From Methylobacterium dankookense (GTDB taxonomy: Bacteria > Pseudomonadota > Alphaproteobacteria > Rhizobiales > Beijerinckiaceae): a stretch of 64,000 bases of DNA. The stretch's first letter is position 1. Each line of letters begins with the position of its first letter. The notes below the pieces were generated by a model. That model was not told where the DNA came from, made no database searches, and saw only the letters and a program-made list of their open reading frames with translations. Position numbers and translations under genes: made by a program. Positions 37,297-46,100 of this stretch are shown piece by piece. The stretch lies in contig NZ_CABFVH010000004.1 in NCBI RefSeq assembly GCF_902141855.1, positions 124,001 to 188,000 of the forward strand. Direction: 5' to 3'.

Positions 37297-38430
37297 ATGA
37301 TGAGCGAGCATCCCCACGGCGCCGAGCCGGAGAATCCCGCCACCGCGGTGCCGAGCACGGCGCTGGCACCCCCCGTCGGCGACAACCCCGCGACCCATCC
37401 GCCGCGCCACGTCCTGGCCGGCCCGCGGGCCGAGAAGAACGTCGCACTGGCCCTCCAGGGCGGAGGGGCGCACGGCGCCTTCACCTGGGGCGTCCTCGAC
37501 TACCTGATCGAGGACGGGCGCCTCGGCTTCGAGGCCCTGACCGGGGCGAGCGCGGGCGCCATGAACGGCGTGGTCATGCTCGACGGCTGGCTGAAGGGCG
37601 GTCCGGACGGCGCCCGCGAGGGGCTGGAGCGGTTCTGGCGCGAGGTCAGCCTCGACAGCGACCTCGGGCCCGCCTCGCGCAGCCTGTTCAACACGGTCCT
37701 CGGCCTGTGGAAGGGCAACCCCGTCGCCGAGTTCTGGCTGAAGGCCCTGACGCCGAGCCCCTACGTCTCGAACCCGCTCAACATCAACCCGCTGCGCAAG
37801 GCGCTGGCCGCGCAGATCGACTTCGAGCGCCTGCGCGCGGCCGACACCGCCGGCATCTACGTCTCGGCCACCAATGTCTGGACGGGAAAGCTCGCGGTGT
37901 TCGAGCGCGAGCGCCTGACCGTGGACCACCTGATGGCCTCGGCCTGCCTGCCGACCGTGTTCCAGGCGGTGGAGATCGACGGCGTGCCCTACTGGGACGG
38001 CGGCTATCTCGGCAATCCGCCGCTCTACCCCCTCCACCGCGGGGCGGAGACCCGCGACATCGTGCTCGTACAGATCAACCCCGTGGAGCGGCGCGAGACG
38101 CCTCGCACCGAGCGCGAGATCCAGGACCGGCTCAACGAGATCACCTTCAACGCCAACCTGATGCGGGAATTGCGCGCCATCGATTTCCTCGACGGGCTGA
38201 TCGAGGAGGGCGTGCTCGGCCAGGGCCAGTACCGGCGCGTGCTCGTCCACCGCATCGACGGCACCGACGCGCTCGAGGATTACAACGCCGCCTCGAAGCT
38301 CGACGCCCGCTGGCGGGTGTTCCAGCGCCTGCGCGACAAGGGCCGCCGGGCGGCCGAGGCCTGGCTCGGCGAGCATTACGACGCGATCGGCCGCGATTGC
38401 AGCCTCGACCTCGAATCGGCCTACCAATAG
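37297..38430 (+). CDS. Patatin-like phospholipase
   Basis: A 377-residue serine hydrolase of the patatin family acting on phospholipids or other acyl esters. The oxyanion loop [13 protein letters not shown] is near residue 50, the nucleophile Ser in [11 protein letters not shown] near 85, and the catalytic Asp in [10 protein letters not shown] near 232. An N-terminal Pro/Ala-rich segment (about 45 residues) lacks a signal peptide. Some family members in PHB-forming bacteria attach to granules, but nothing here shows that. The ATG three bases downstream is an alternative start. A strong hairpin follows the gene. Confidence 0.92.
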   Translation: MMSEHPHGAEPENPATAVPSTALAPPVGDNPATHPPRHVLAGPRAEKNVALALQGGGAHGAFTWGVLDYLIEDGRLGFEALTGASAGAMNGVVMLDGWLKGGPDGAREGLERFWREVSLDSDLGPASRSLFNTVLGLWKGNPVAEFWLKALTPSPYVSNPLNINPLRKALAAQIDFERLRAADTAGIYVSATNVWTGKLAVFERERLTVDHLMASACLPTVFQAVEIDGVPYWDGGYLGNPPLYPLHRGAETRDIVLVQINPVERRETPRTEREIQDRLNEITFNANLMRELRAIDFLDGLIEEGVLGQGQYRRVLVHRIDGTDALEDYNAASKLDARWRVFQRLRDKGRRAAEAWLGEHYDAIGRDCSLDLESAYQ

Positions 38431-38447
38431 GCCGGACCCCGGGTGCT

Positions 38448-38506
38448 GCGGCCGATCCGGGCCCTGGCGGCCGTGCGCTGCCGCACCTCGGGCCCGGATC
38501 GGCCGC
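38448..38506. terminator. Perfect 17-bp inverted repeat after the patatin gene
   Basis: GCGGCCGATCCGGGCCC at 38448-38464 pairs exactly with GGGCCCGGATCGGCCGC at 38490-38506 across a 25-nt loop. No T-run follows. It separates the patatin gene from the ECF sigma gene. Confidence 0.6.
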
Positions 38507-38574
38507 CGGGCTCGGGATTACCGGGCGGTGGACCGCCGTTCACGGCTATAGGAGATCAGACTCAAGGGTAGGGC

Positions 38575-39204
38575 ATGGGCCCCGACAAGATGAGCCGACT
38601 CGACATCGTCGACCTGCTGGTGCCGCTGCGGCGCTACGCACGCTCGCTCACCCGCGACACCTTGCGGGCGGACGATCTCGTGCACGACACGCTGGTGCGC
38701 GCCCTCGAATCGCAGGGCTCGCTGCGGCCCAACACCAACCTGCGCACCTGGATGATGACGGTGCTGCACAACGTCTTCATCGACGACCAGCGCCGCAAGC
38801 AGGTGGAGGCCCGCCACGCCGACGTGCTGGTGCAGATGAACGAGGAGTTCGCGCCTCCGGCCCAGGAGGGCCAAGTGCGCCTCGCCCAGATCCGGCAGGC
38901 CTTCCTCACCCTGCCCGAGGAGCAGCGCGCCGCACTGCATCTCGTCACCATCGAGGGGATGGCCTATGCCGACGCCGCCGCGGTGCTCGGCATCCCCATC
39001 GGAACGCTGATGTCGCGCCTCGGCCGCGGCCGTGCCGCCCTGCGGGCCTTCGAGGACGGGTCGCGGACGGCCGACAAGGACGAGAAGGGCGCGGAACGCG
39101 AGGCGTCCGCCCGCACTCCGCTGCGTCTCGTCACCCGCGACGGGGTGGACCAGCGGGACGCGACGCCCGATCCATTCTCGCGGCGGGCGCTGCGCGGGTG
39201 GTAG
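38575..39204 (+). CDS. ECF-family RNA polymerase sigma factor
   Basis: A 209-residue sigma factor with region 2 (YARSLTRDTLRADDLVHDTLVRALE, then LRTWMMTVLHNVFID) and region 4 (LTLPEEQRAALHLVTIEGMAYADAAAVLGIPIGTLMSRLGRGRAAL). The tail after about residue 160 is charged and not part of the core. It is followed 49 bp later by an anti-sigma gene, so the pair is a typical stress-response switch. The signal is unknown. It is not recognisably EcfG, whose partner is NepR. A start five codons downstream is possible. Confidence 0.92.
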   Translation: MGPDKMSRLDIVDLLVPLRRYARSLTRDTLRADDLVHDTLVRALESQGSLRPNTNLRTWMMTVLHNVFIDDQRRKQVEARHADVLVQMNEEFAPPAQEGQVRLAQIRQAFLTLPEEQRAALHLVTIEGMAYADAAAVLGIPIGTLMSRLGRGRAALRAFEDGSRTADKDEKGAEREASARTPLRLVTRDGVDQRDATPDPFSRRALRGW

Positions 39205-39253
39205 GACGTCACCGGCCGGCCAACGGACTATTCGGACGACAGGACTTCGCGCG

Positions 39254-40015
39254 ATGATCGACCCGGTCACAGACAGCGACCTCACCGCCTTCGTCGACGG
39301 CCAGCTCGACGTGATGCGCCGCCTCGAGGTCGAGGCGCATCTGGCGCAGCACCCCGACACCGCCGCCCGCGTGATGGCGGAGATGCACGACCGCGACGCC
39401 CTGCGCGAGGCCTTCGCGCGCTCCCCCGGTCCCGGCCCGGAGCGCAACCGCATGGCCGCCCGCCGGCTCGACCGGTCGCTGCGCTGGCGCAGCGTCGGCG
39501 CCCGGCTGAAGCGGGCCGCGGCGATCGCGGTGCTGGTCGGCGCCGGCTGGCTCGCCCATGACGAGGTCGGCCGCTTCGGCATCCCCGGCACCTACGCGGC
39601 GACCGTCGACCCCACGCTGATCGAGGACGCCCAGCAGGCGCGCCAGGTGGCGCTGCTGCGGGCCGGCATCGCCTCCCAGCGCGGCGGCATCACCTACGAC
39701 CGCGCCGCGATCGAGACGGCCACCGGCATCCGGCTGCCGGTCCTGCCCGACACCTGGACCGTGAGCGACGTGCAGGTCTTCCCCTCGCGCCACGGCACCG
39801 GCATCGAGATCACCGCGCAGGCGGCCGATCTCGGCGAGGTCTCGCTCTTCGCGACGCACCGGCGCGGCAACGGCCCGGCCAACGAGATCGCGGGTGCGGG
39901 CGACGGCACGACCGTGACCTGGAACGGCGCGCATTGCGCCTACGCCCTCAGCGGCAGCCGCGACGAGGAGACCCTGCGCCGCGCCGCCGGCAGGCTCGCC
40001 GCCTCGACTTTGTGA
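39254..40015 (+). CDS. Transmembrane anti-sigma factor
   Basis: A 253-residue partner of the preceding ECF sigma. The N-terminal part (MIDPVTDSDLTAFVDGQLD, then VEAHLAQHPDTAARV) is the usual anti-sigma helical domain, but the zinc His/Cys set of ZAS proteins is not evident. One membrane segment follows at about residues 92-108 (AAIAVLVGAGWLAHD), and the C-terminal 145 residues would be periplasmic. It keeps the sigma factor inactive at the membrane until a periplasmic cue arrives, by analogy. Confidence 0.85.
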   Translation: MIDPVTDSDLTAFVDGQLDVMRRLEVEAHLAQHPDTAARVMAEMHDRDALREAFARSPGPGPERNRMAARRLDRSLRWRSVGARLKRAAAIAVLVGAGWLAHDEVGRFGIPGTYAATVDPTLIEDAQQARQVALLRAGIASQRGGITYDRAAIETATGIRLPVLPDTWTVSDVQVFPSRHGTGIEITAQAADLGEVSLFATHRRGNGPANEIAGAGDGTTVTWNGAHCAYALSGSRDEETLRRAAGRLAASTL

Positions 40016-40056
40016 TCTGATCTCCACTTGATCCGCCCGCCATGAGCGGGCCTCTC

Positions 40057-40160
40057 CTCCCCCTTGCGGGGAGGAGCCGGAGGTGGGGGTGGTGCCGGAC
40101 GACGCTCGGCGCCCCATCCTGAACCACCCCCACCCCGAACCCCTCCCCGCAAGGGGGAGG
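40057..40160. repeat. Large imperfect palindromic repeat (family C)
   Basis: The left arm CCTCCCCCTTGCGGGGAGG plus AGGTGGGGGTGGT is complemented by ACCACCCCCACCCC plus CCCTCCCCGCAAGGGGGAGG, with about 30 bp between. This composition, with CTTGCGGGGAGG ends, is typical of intergenic mobile palindromes in alphaproteobacteria. It lies between convergent genes. Confidence 0.75.
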
Positions 40161-40216
40161 GGACAGGCGCGCGGTCCAAGACACCGACCCAATCGATCGG
40201 CAGGATACGATCGCGT

Positions 40217-41017
40217 CTACCGCCCGCGCTGCGGCTCCAGGGCGCTGATCTCGATCACGAATTTCTGCCGCAGGGCGCGGGCGAAGTCGCCGTAGCCCCG
40301 CGCCGCGAGCAGGAAGGCGCCGGGCCCGCCGATGACGTGGGCGCGGTACCAGCGGTCGAGGCTGGTCTCCTGGCCCTGGCCGGGCCCGACCGGCTTCAGG
40401 CCGTAGCCCGGGGCGCGGAAGGCGCCGGCCCCCACCACGTCGTTCTCGCCCGGCACCAGGATCGGCAGGCCGTTGATGGTGGCGCCGGCCGCGAGCAGCG
40501 CCTCGCGCTCGGCGTCGAGGGCGGAGGCCTCGGTGCAGTTGTCGATGCCGTCGCCCGACACGTCGACCACCATCCGGTCGACCGGCACCGGCAGGGCCGG
40601 CAGCACGCTCGCGGTGACGCTGCGCATCATCTGCCCGATGCAGGTGAACTCGCCGCCCTGGCGCGGCAGGGCGCGGACCTGCGCCGCGGTCGCCGCCGCA
40701 TCGGCCCGGCTGCGCACGCGCCGCCAGCCGAGGGTCAGCCGGGCCTGGTCGGCCCAGGTCACCATCGCGAACAGGATGCCGCCGGGATTGCCGGCGATCG
40801 CCCCCACGACGCCCGGATCCTCCAGGGCCTCGGCGATGCCCTCCATCTGCAGGCGGAAGCGGGCGTCGTCGACCGATTGCGAGACGTCCACGGCGACGAC
40901 GAGGGCCATCGCCGCGCTCTCCTCGGCGGCATGCGCCGGCTGTCCCGCGGCGAGCGCCAGGGCGAGGGCGGCGCCCATGCCCGCACGGCGCCCGCGCCGG
41001 CCGATGCCGTCTGTCAT
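40217..41017 (-). CDS. DUF1194 secreted von Willebrand A-like protein
   Basis: A 266-residue exported protein with signal peptide (GAALALALAAGQPAHA) and the DUF1194 fold. MALVVAVDVSQSVDDARFRLQ carries the MIDAS-like D-x-S-x-S motif, then VDVSGDGIDNC with a second acidic site. Such proteins probably bind divalent metal and a protein partner in the periplasm. An ATG 11 codons upstream is an alternative start. Function unknown. Confidence 0.85.
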   Translation of the reverse strand: MTDGIGRRGRRAGMGAALALALAAGQPAHAAEESAAMALVVAVDVSQSVDDARFRLQMEGIAEALEDPGVVGAIAGNPGGILFAMVTWADQARLTLGWRRVRSRADAAATAAQVRALPRQGGEFTCIGQMMRSVTASVLPALPVPVDRMVVDVSGDGIDNCTEASALDAEREALLAAGATINGLPILVPGENDVVGAGAFRAPGYGLKPVGPGQGQETSLDRWYRAHVIGGPGAFLLAARGYGDFARALRQKFVIEISALEPQRGR

Positions 41018-41239
41018 GCTGTCGACGCTCCCCCTCCGCCGGGTCTGCACGCCCGGACGATCCTCAGCGGGTTAGAGCATGTGAGGGGAGAGGGAAATCC
41101 GGTCTTTCGACCGGGGCCGTCGGGGGATCGCGGCGGGGCCGCGGAGGCGAGGGGCGGGCAGAAAGCTCGCCCCGGGACGGACCTTGCCGGGACGGCGCGG
41201 CGCGGTCTCGTCCGTGATGCCGTGAGGGCCGGTCCGGTG

Positions 41240-41461
41240 TCAGGCGCTCACGGAGAGCGCGTGCTCGTTGCCGTTCAGGCCGGCGCAGAGATCGTCGATC
41301 TCGGTGAGGTCCAGCGCTTCGCCGGTATGGCTGGCGATGGCGTCGATGAGATGGTCCTGGCGCGGGTCGAAGGGGTGCCCCTGCATCCGGTAGAACTGGT
41401 AGTAGCGAAGGGCGGCCAGGAGGGTATCGCGCTCGCGGGCTGTTACGGTGAAGTTCTGCAT
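41240..41461 (-). CDS. Small protein of unknown function
   Basis: A 73-residue acidic protein starting MQNFTVTARERDTLLAALRYYQFY. It has helices and no Cys, signal or membrane segment. Its composition and separate start suggest a real conserved small protein. The AT-rich region upstream (41520-41720) could hold its promoter. No function can be given. Confidence 0.65.
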   Translation of the reverse strand: MQNFTVTARERDTLLAALRYYQFYRMQGHPFDPRQDHLIDAIASHTGEALDLTEIDDLCAGLNGNEHALSVSA

Positions 41462-41797
41462 GGGTTGTCTCTTCCCCCTGTGGCTTCAACGAACGCCTGG
41501 GCGCGACCGCGACGACTCGCCCAAGCTCAACCTTTGTAACCGGATAGACATAATCGCACCATGTCTTGACAGTGGGATGCTGGCTGATTCGGGCTGAAAA
41601 AGCGTATCGTGCACAAGCAAGAGGCACGTACCTGGCAGGAAATGCCAATATAAATAAAGTGCGTAGCAATATACTCCCAATAGATCCGCGCCGCCCGTCC
41701 TTGGATCATGGGAGTGATGTTCCGGTATACCGGCACGACCGATTGCGCCGCGCGTGTCGACGCGGCGGATCTCCTGTTCTGGCTGATTGATCGGAGA
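41462..41797. other. Low-GC intergenic patch
   Basis: This 336-bp gap contains the most AT-rich sequence of the window at about 41525-41720, including TATAAATAAAG and CAATATACTCCCAATAG. Short frames on both strands have no recognised features. It may be a promoter region or a trace of acquired DNA. Confidence 0.5.
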
Positions 41798-42508
41798 TTA
41801 GAGCCCGAGCTCAGTGAGATAGCCCGGCACGATCGTGCTCGCCGGGCCGTAGCGGGCCTCGTCGAAGGCTCCCGCATTGTCCGAGGGTTCGAGGTTCAGT
41901 TCGCAGGTCCGGATTCCGAGCGCCCGGGCCTCGCGCACATAGCCGGCCGCCGGGTAGACCGCGCCCGAGGTGCCGATGGCGACGAAGAGGTCGGATTCGG
42001 CGAGGGCGGCGTCGATCCGGTCGAGATGCTTCGGCATCTCGCCGAACCAGACCACGTCCGGCCGCAGGGCCGCCGCCCCGCAATGCGGGCAGGGATCGTC
42101 GGGCAGGATGTCCGCCCGCCGCTCGGAGACCGTGCCGCAGGCGGTGCAGCGCGCCTTGAGCAGCTCGCCGTGCATGTGCACGACGGCCGCCGAGCCCGCC
42201 CGCTCGTGCAGGTCGTCGACGTTCTGGGTGCAGAGGAACAGGCGCCCGCCGCGGGCCGCGAGAGCCGCCTCGGCGCGGGCGAGGGCCGCATGGGCGGCGT
42301 TCGGCGCGGCTTTGCGCACGCCGCGGCGGCGGTGGTTGTAGAAGTCCAGCACCGTGTCGGGGTCCTCGGCGAAGGCTTCGGGCGTGGCGAGTTTCATGGG
42401 ATCGAAGCGCGCCCACAGGCCGCCGCGATCGCGAAAGGTCCCGAGCCCGCTCTCGGCGGAGATGCCGGCTCCGGTGAGGATGAAGATCTGGCGTGGCTGG
42501 CTTGCCAT
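41798..42508 (-). CDS. cobB: NAD-dependent protein deacylase, class III sirtuin
   Basis: A 236-residue Sir2-family enzyme. GAGISAESG at 13-21 and TQNVD at 94-98 bind NAD; the catalytic His113 is in VVHMHGE; zinc Cys are 121, 124, 140 and 143. The F-Y57-N-H-R60 sequence supplies the Tyr-x-x-Arg pair typical of class III (SIRT5/CobB) enzymes that remove succinyl, malonyl and acetyl groups. In E. coli CobB also reactivates acetyl-CoA synthetase; no such gene is adjacent here. Confidence 0.93.
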   Translation of the reverse strand: MASQPRQIFILTGAGISAESGLGTFRDRGGLWARFDPMKLATPEAFAEDPDTVLDFYNHRRRGVRKAAPNAAHAALARAEAALAARGGRLFLCTQNVDDLHERAGSAAVVHMHGELLKARCTACGTVSERRADILPDDPCPHCGAAALRPDVVWFGEMPKHLDRIDAALAESDLFVAIGTSGAVYPAAGYVREARALGIRTCELNLEPSDNAGAFDEARYGPASTIVPGYLTELGL

Positions 42509-42625
42509 GGGCCGGATCTATAGCGTCGCCGAGGGCTGGCGAGGGTCGCGCCGCCCGCTTCCGGACGCGGCCCGGCAGGCGTGGCACGAATGCCACGGAG
42601 TGCGGGATCCACAGGATAAGAGCAG

Positions 42626-43108
42626 ATGCGCTTCCTCGGTCGCCTCTTCGTCGCGGCGCTCGCCCTGCTCCTGGCGATCCCGGCGGGTGGGTTCGTGCTC
42701 GGCCTCGCGGTGTTCCTCGATCCGGTGGCGGGCGCCTGGATCAGCGCCGGGGCGCAGGCCGGGCTCGACCTCGCCCTGTCGGACCTCTCGGCCGGGCTGC
42801 CGCCGGAGGGGCTCGCGCTGCTCGTCGCGGGCCTCGCCCGGGCGCTGTTCTGGCTGCTCGTGGTGCCGCCCGTGCTCACGGCGCTGATCGGCGGGACGCT
42901 CGGCCTGCGCAGCCTCGCCTGGTACGGCGGCGGCTGCGGGCTGCTCACCGCGCTGCTGCCCTGGCTCGGCCGCGGCGCCGCCCGTGTCGGGCAGGCGCCC
43001 GCCGCGGAGGCGCGGCTCACCGCGCTGCTCTTCCTCGCCGGTGCCGCGGCCGGCCTCGTCTACTGGCTGGCGGCGGGGCGCCACGGAGAGCCGCGCCCGG
43101 CGCGCTGA
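42626..43108 (+). CDS. Small membrane protein of unknown function
   Basis: A 160-residue hydrophobic protein with about four membrane segments (near residues 5-30, 60-85, 88-112 and 130-150). No conserved polar motif points to a transporter family. It is divergent from the sirtuin with 117 bp between and ends before a family B repeat. Confidence 0.68.
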   Translation: MRFLGRLFVAALALLLAIPAGGFVLGLAVFLDPVAGAWISAGAQAGLDLALSDLSAGLPPEGLALLVAGLARALFWLLVVPPVLTALIGGTLGLRSLAWYGGGCGLLTALLPWLGRGAARVGQAPAAEARLTALLFLAGAAAGLVYWLAAGRHGEPRPAR

Positions 43109-43163
43109 GCGAGGGACATTGCGCCGCTCCCCTGCTATCCGTGACCGGCCGGTCCAGAGAACG

Positions 43164-43270
43164 GGATCCCAAAGGGATCATCCCTTTGGCGGGGTGCCGG
43201 GGCAGAGCCCTGGTGTCTTTCCCGGGCTCTGCCCGCACCCGCGAGAGGGATGATCCCTCTCGACGCCCGG
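43164..43270. repeat. Dispersed intergenic repeat, family B copy 2
   Basis: Hairpins in sequence: CCAAAGGGATcaTCCCTTTGG, GGGGCAGAGCCCtgg...cccGGGCTCTGCCC and AGAGGGATgATCCCTCT. Shared words with the copies at 2793-2904 and 62864-62932 include CCCTTTGGCGGGGT and CAGAGCC. It lies between two plus-strand genes and so may attenuate readthrough. Confidence 0.75.
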
Positions 43271-43292
43271 ACCCAGCGAAGGAGAGCACGCC

Positions 43293-43898
43293 GTGAGCGA
43301 GATGCCGAGCCGGGAGGCGATCCGCACCCTCTACGGCGAGCCCACCATGCGCTCGCAGGCCAAGGAGCGCGACCGGCTCGACGCCCATGCCCAGGCCTTC
43401 ATCGCGCGCTCGCCCTTCCTGGTGATCGCCTCGGCGGACGGGGAGGGGCGCTGCGACGCCACCCCCCGCGGCGACGCGCCGGGCTTCGTGGCGGTGCCGG
43501 ATGCGGGCACGCTGCTGATCCCGGACCGGCCCGGCAACCGCCGGGTCGACACGATGATGAACCTCTCGGAGAATCCCCGCCTCGGGCTGCTGTTCTTCGT
43601 GCCGGGCCTGCAGGAGACGCTACGCGTCAACGGGCGCGCCGCCCTCGTCACCGACGCGGCAGATCTGGCCCCGCTCTCCGCCCACGGCAAGCTGCCCTGC
43701 GCGGCCCTGCGGATCGCCGTGGAGGAGGTCTATTTCCACTGCGGCAAGGCGCTGATCCGCTCGGACCTCTGGGCCCAGGGCGCGGGCCCGCGGCCGGACT
43801 TCCCGAGCCTCGGGCGCATCCTGTCCGACCAGATCGGCCTCGACCGCGAGGAGACGGAGCGCTCCGTCGCCGAGGGCTACCGCGACCGGCTCTACTGA
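43293..43898 (+). CDS. Pyridoxamine-5'-phosphate-oxidase-like flavoprotein
   Basis: A 201-residue split-barrel protein of the FMN-dependent PPOX type (MSMEG_1061-like). It shows PFLVIASADGEGRCDATPRGDAPGF (in part), DRPGNRRVDTMMNLSENPRLGLLFFVPG and TLRVNGRAAL, typical flavin and substrate contacts. Probable role is reduction of an F420/FMN-type substrate or detoxification; not certain. The start is GTG, after AAGGAGA. Confidence 0.85.
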   Translation: MSEMPSREAIRTLYGEPTMRSQAKERDRLDAHAQAFIARSPFLVIASADGEGRCDATPRGDAPGFVAVPDAGTLLIPDRPGNRRVDTMMNLSENPRLGLLFFVPGLQETLRVNGRAALVTDAADLAPLSAHGKLPCAALRIAVEEVYFHCGKALIRSDLWAQGAGPRPDFPSLGRILSDQIGLDREETERSVAEGYRDRLY

Positions 43899-43900
43899 AC

Positions 43901-44335
43901 TCAGGCGGTCGGCGTGAGGCGGCCGTAATAATCGTCCACGCGGCCGCCGTAGCGGGGATCGGCGAAGGCGTCCTCCTCGGGGCCGTGGCTCGGCGCGCCC
44001 TCGAGCACGCCCGGATCGATGTCGACCACGTAGCCGCCGAGCTCGGTGCTGTAGGTCAGCGCCCGCCAGGGCAGGGGGTGGTGGTTCTCGCCGAGCCCGA
44101 GGAATCCGCCGAAGGCCAGCACCGCGTAGGCGACCTGGCCCGAGACCTTGTCGACCATGAAATTGTGCACCGAGCCGAGATGCCGGCCGCTGCGGTCGTA
44201 GACGTCGGTGCCCTCGACCTTGTTGGAGGCGATCAGGCGCGGGGTCTCGTCGATGGCCACGCCCTCGCCCGTGGGATCGAGCTCCATCGATCCGGACTTG
44301 CGGATGCTGCGCTCGGTGGGCAGGTCGGTCGGCAT
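43901..44335 (-). CDS. PRC-barrel domain protein
   Basis: A 144-residue cytosolic protein with one PRC-barrel: LIASNKVEGTDVYDRSGRHLGSVHNFMVDKVSGQVAYAVLAFGG (in part), then PLPWRALTYS. Such stand-alone barrels bind RNA-processing or photosynthetic proteins and are common in stress-induced alphaproteobacterial genes. An acidic, Tyr-rich tail (DDYYGRL) ends the protein. Convergent with the PPOX gene, 2 bp apart. Confidence 0.85.
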   Translation of the reverse strand: MPTDLPTERSIRKSGSMELDPTGEGVAIDETPRLIASNKVEGTDVYDRSGRHLGSVHNFMVDKVSGQVAYAVLAFGGFLGLGENHHPLPWRALTYSTELGGYVVDIDPGVLEGAPSHGPEEDAFADPRYGGRVDDYYGRLTPTA

Positions 44336-44442
44336 GGGGGCTCCCGCGAAGATGCGCGCCGCGGCCTCGGCCGAGGGGCGCCGATAACGGGGGTTAGCGC
44401 GCGGGCGGGGCGGGCGGTTCCGTGCCGCGGCCCGGATGGCCG

Positions 44443-44565
44443 TCAGACGAGGCCGGAGCCCTGGCCGGAAGCGGCAGGGGCGGCCTCGGCGCTGACGCCG
44501 ATTCCGAGGCCCAGGACGAGGCCTGCGGCCAGGAGGAGAGCGAGGGCGAGCGCGGACACGAGCAT
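44443..44565 (-). CDS. Possible 40-residue membrane peptide
   Basis: A short frame starting MLVSALALALLLAAGLVLGLG encodes a single hydrophobic helix and a Ala/Ser/Gly tail. It could be a small membrane protein or the remnant of a signal segment. There is no other support, so this is offered with low confidence. Confidence 0.3.
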   Translation of the reverse strand: MLVSALALALLLAAGLVLGLGIGVSAEAAPAASGQGSGLV

Positions 44566-44696
44566 GCGCGCGAGGCTCCGCCCGCACGCCTTAAGGGATG
44601 GTTTCCACGGCCAAGCGGTCCACAGGTTGTGCTCCGAGAGGCGCCCGAAGGCGCCTGCCCTGTGGATGAGAACGGGGATCCGACGAAATTCCCCTT

Positions 44697-44721
44697 GGAA
44701 CGGGTGCCTCACCGCTTAGTT
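44697..44721 (+). promoter_or_regulatory. Candidate EcfG-type general stress promoter of the SWIB gene
   Basis: GGAAC at 44697-44701 and GTT at 44719-44721 are separated by 17 bp, matching the GGAAC-N16/17-(c)GTT pattern of sigma EcfG, 71 bp before the SWIB-gene ATG. The base before GTT is A rather than C. Confidence 0.35.
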
Positions 44722-44791
44722 GATGCTGCTATGCTGCCTTCGCTGCGACGTAGGCTCGTTCGCGCGCCGCAGCGAGAACCGGAGGAATTCC

Positions 44792-45145
44792 ATGGCGACG
44801 AAGACGACGGACAAGGCCGCGCCCAAGGCGGCGAAGGCCAAGGCACCCGCGGCCACCACGGCCGCCGCCCCGAAGGCGACCAAGGCTGCTGGCGCCACCA
44901 AGCCGAACGCCCTGCAGCAACCGCTCAAGCCCTCGGCCGAGCTCGGCGCCATCGTCGGCACCAGCCCGCTGCCGCGCGGCGAGGTGGTGAGCAAGGTGTG
45001 GGACTACATCAAGAAGCACAACCTCCAGAACCCCGAGAACAAGCGCGAGATCGTCGCCGACGACAAGCTGAAGAAGGTCTTCGGCAAGGACAAGTGCAGC
45101 ATGTTCGAGATGAACAAGCATCTCGCCGCGCACCTCAAGGCCTGA
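44792..45145 (+). CDS. SWIB/MDM2-domain protein with histone-H1-like tail
   Basis: A 117-residue basic protein. The first 45 residues are Lys/Ala/Thr repeats like the C-terminal tail of H1 or a nucleoid protein, followed by a SWIB domain (about 50-117): LGAIVGTSPLPRGEVVSKVWDYIKKHNLQ, then DDKLKKVFGKDKCSMFEMNKHL (each in part). SWIB domains are mainly known from eukaryotic chromatin complexes and chlamydia, with scattered bacterial members. DNA binding by the tail is inference. The ATG follows GGAGGAATTCC, a strong ribosome site. Confidence 0.9.
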   Translation: MATKTTDKAAPKAAKAKAPAATTAAAPKATKAAGATKPNALQQPLKPSAELGAIVGTSPLPRGEVVSKVWDYIKKHNLQNPENKREIVADDKLKKVFGKDKCSMFEMNKHLAAHLKA

Positions 45146-45208
45146 TCCCCTCCGGCAGCATCGGCCAGACCGCGTCGGGACGGACGTTCGGGTCCGTTCC
45201 GCGCGTCG

Positions 45209-46018
45209 TCAGGCGATGCTCGTGAGGACGCCCCCGTCGACGCGCAGAGCCGCGCCGCTCGTCGCGCTCGCCGCCGGGCTGCACAGATAGGCCTCCATGC
45301 TGGCCACTTCCTCGACGGTCGCGAGGCGACCGATCAGCGAGGTCGGCCTGTGCTCGGCGATGAACTGCCGCCCGAGCGTGTCGAGGTCGGCATCGCCCTC
45401 GACCCCCGCCATCTGCTTCAGGAAGTCGGACACGCCCTCGGACAGGGTCGGGCCGGGCAGCACGCTGTTCACGGTCACGCCCGTGCCGGCCACCGTCTGG
45501 GCGAGGCCGCGCGAGACCGCGAGCTGCGCGGTCTTGGTCATGCCGTAATGGACCATCTCGTTGGGGATGTTCAGGGCGGATTCGCTGGCGATGAAGATCA
45601 CCCGGCCCCAGCCCCGCTCCGTCATGCCCGGCGCGTAGGCCCGCGACAGGCGCACGCCGCTCATCACGTTCACCTCGAAGAAGCGCTGCCAGTCGGCGTC
45701 CGGGATCTCGAAGAACGGCTTCGGCTCGAAGATCCCGGTATTGTTGATCAGGATGTCCACCACCGGCACGGCCGAGACCAGGGCGCCGACGCCCGCCGCC
45801 GTGGCCACGTCGCCCACCGCCGCGAAGGGGCTGCCCGCGCCCGTCCGCCCGGCGATCTCGCTGCGGAGCCGCGCCAGGGCGGATTCGACCCGCTCGGCGG
45901 TACGCCCGTTCACGCCGACATCGGCGCCGAGTTCGGTGAGCGCGCGGGCGATGCCGTAGCCGATGCCGCCGGTGGAGCCGGTGACGAGGGCGCGCCGGCC
46001 GCTGAGGTTCAGGTCCAT
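45209..46018 (-). CDS. Short-chain dehydrogenase/reductase
   Basis: A 269-residue NAD(P)-dependent SDR. The cofactor motif TGSTGGIGYGIA is at residues 13-24, NNTG near 91, and the catalytic Ser-Tyr-Lys set is visible as ASES and HYGMTKTA. The C-terminal DGG motif is conserved. The substrate is not predictable. An MFS exporter follows on the same strand, and a shared detoxification role is possible. Confidence 0.9.
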   Translation of the reverse strand: MDLNLSGRRALVTGSTGGIGYGIARALTELGADVGVNGRTAERVESALARLRSEIAGRTGAGSPFAAVGDVATAAGVGALVSAVPVVDILINNTGIFEPKPFFEIPDADWQRFFEVNVMSGVRLSRAYAPGMTERGWGRVIFIASESALNIPNEMVHYGMTKTAQLAVSRGLAQTVAGTGVTVNSVLPGPTLSEGVSDFLKQMAGVEGDADLDTLGRQFIAEHRPTSLIGRLATVEEVASMEAYLCSPAASATSGAALRVDGGVLTSIA

Positions 46019-46100
46019 GGGCTCGCGAATCCGTGCAGGGTCGGGATCCGGGACAACGCGCCGGAGCGTGGCCGGTGGCATGCGCCGGACGCTGGCCCGC

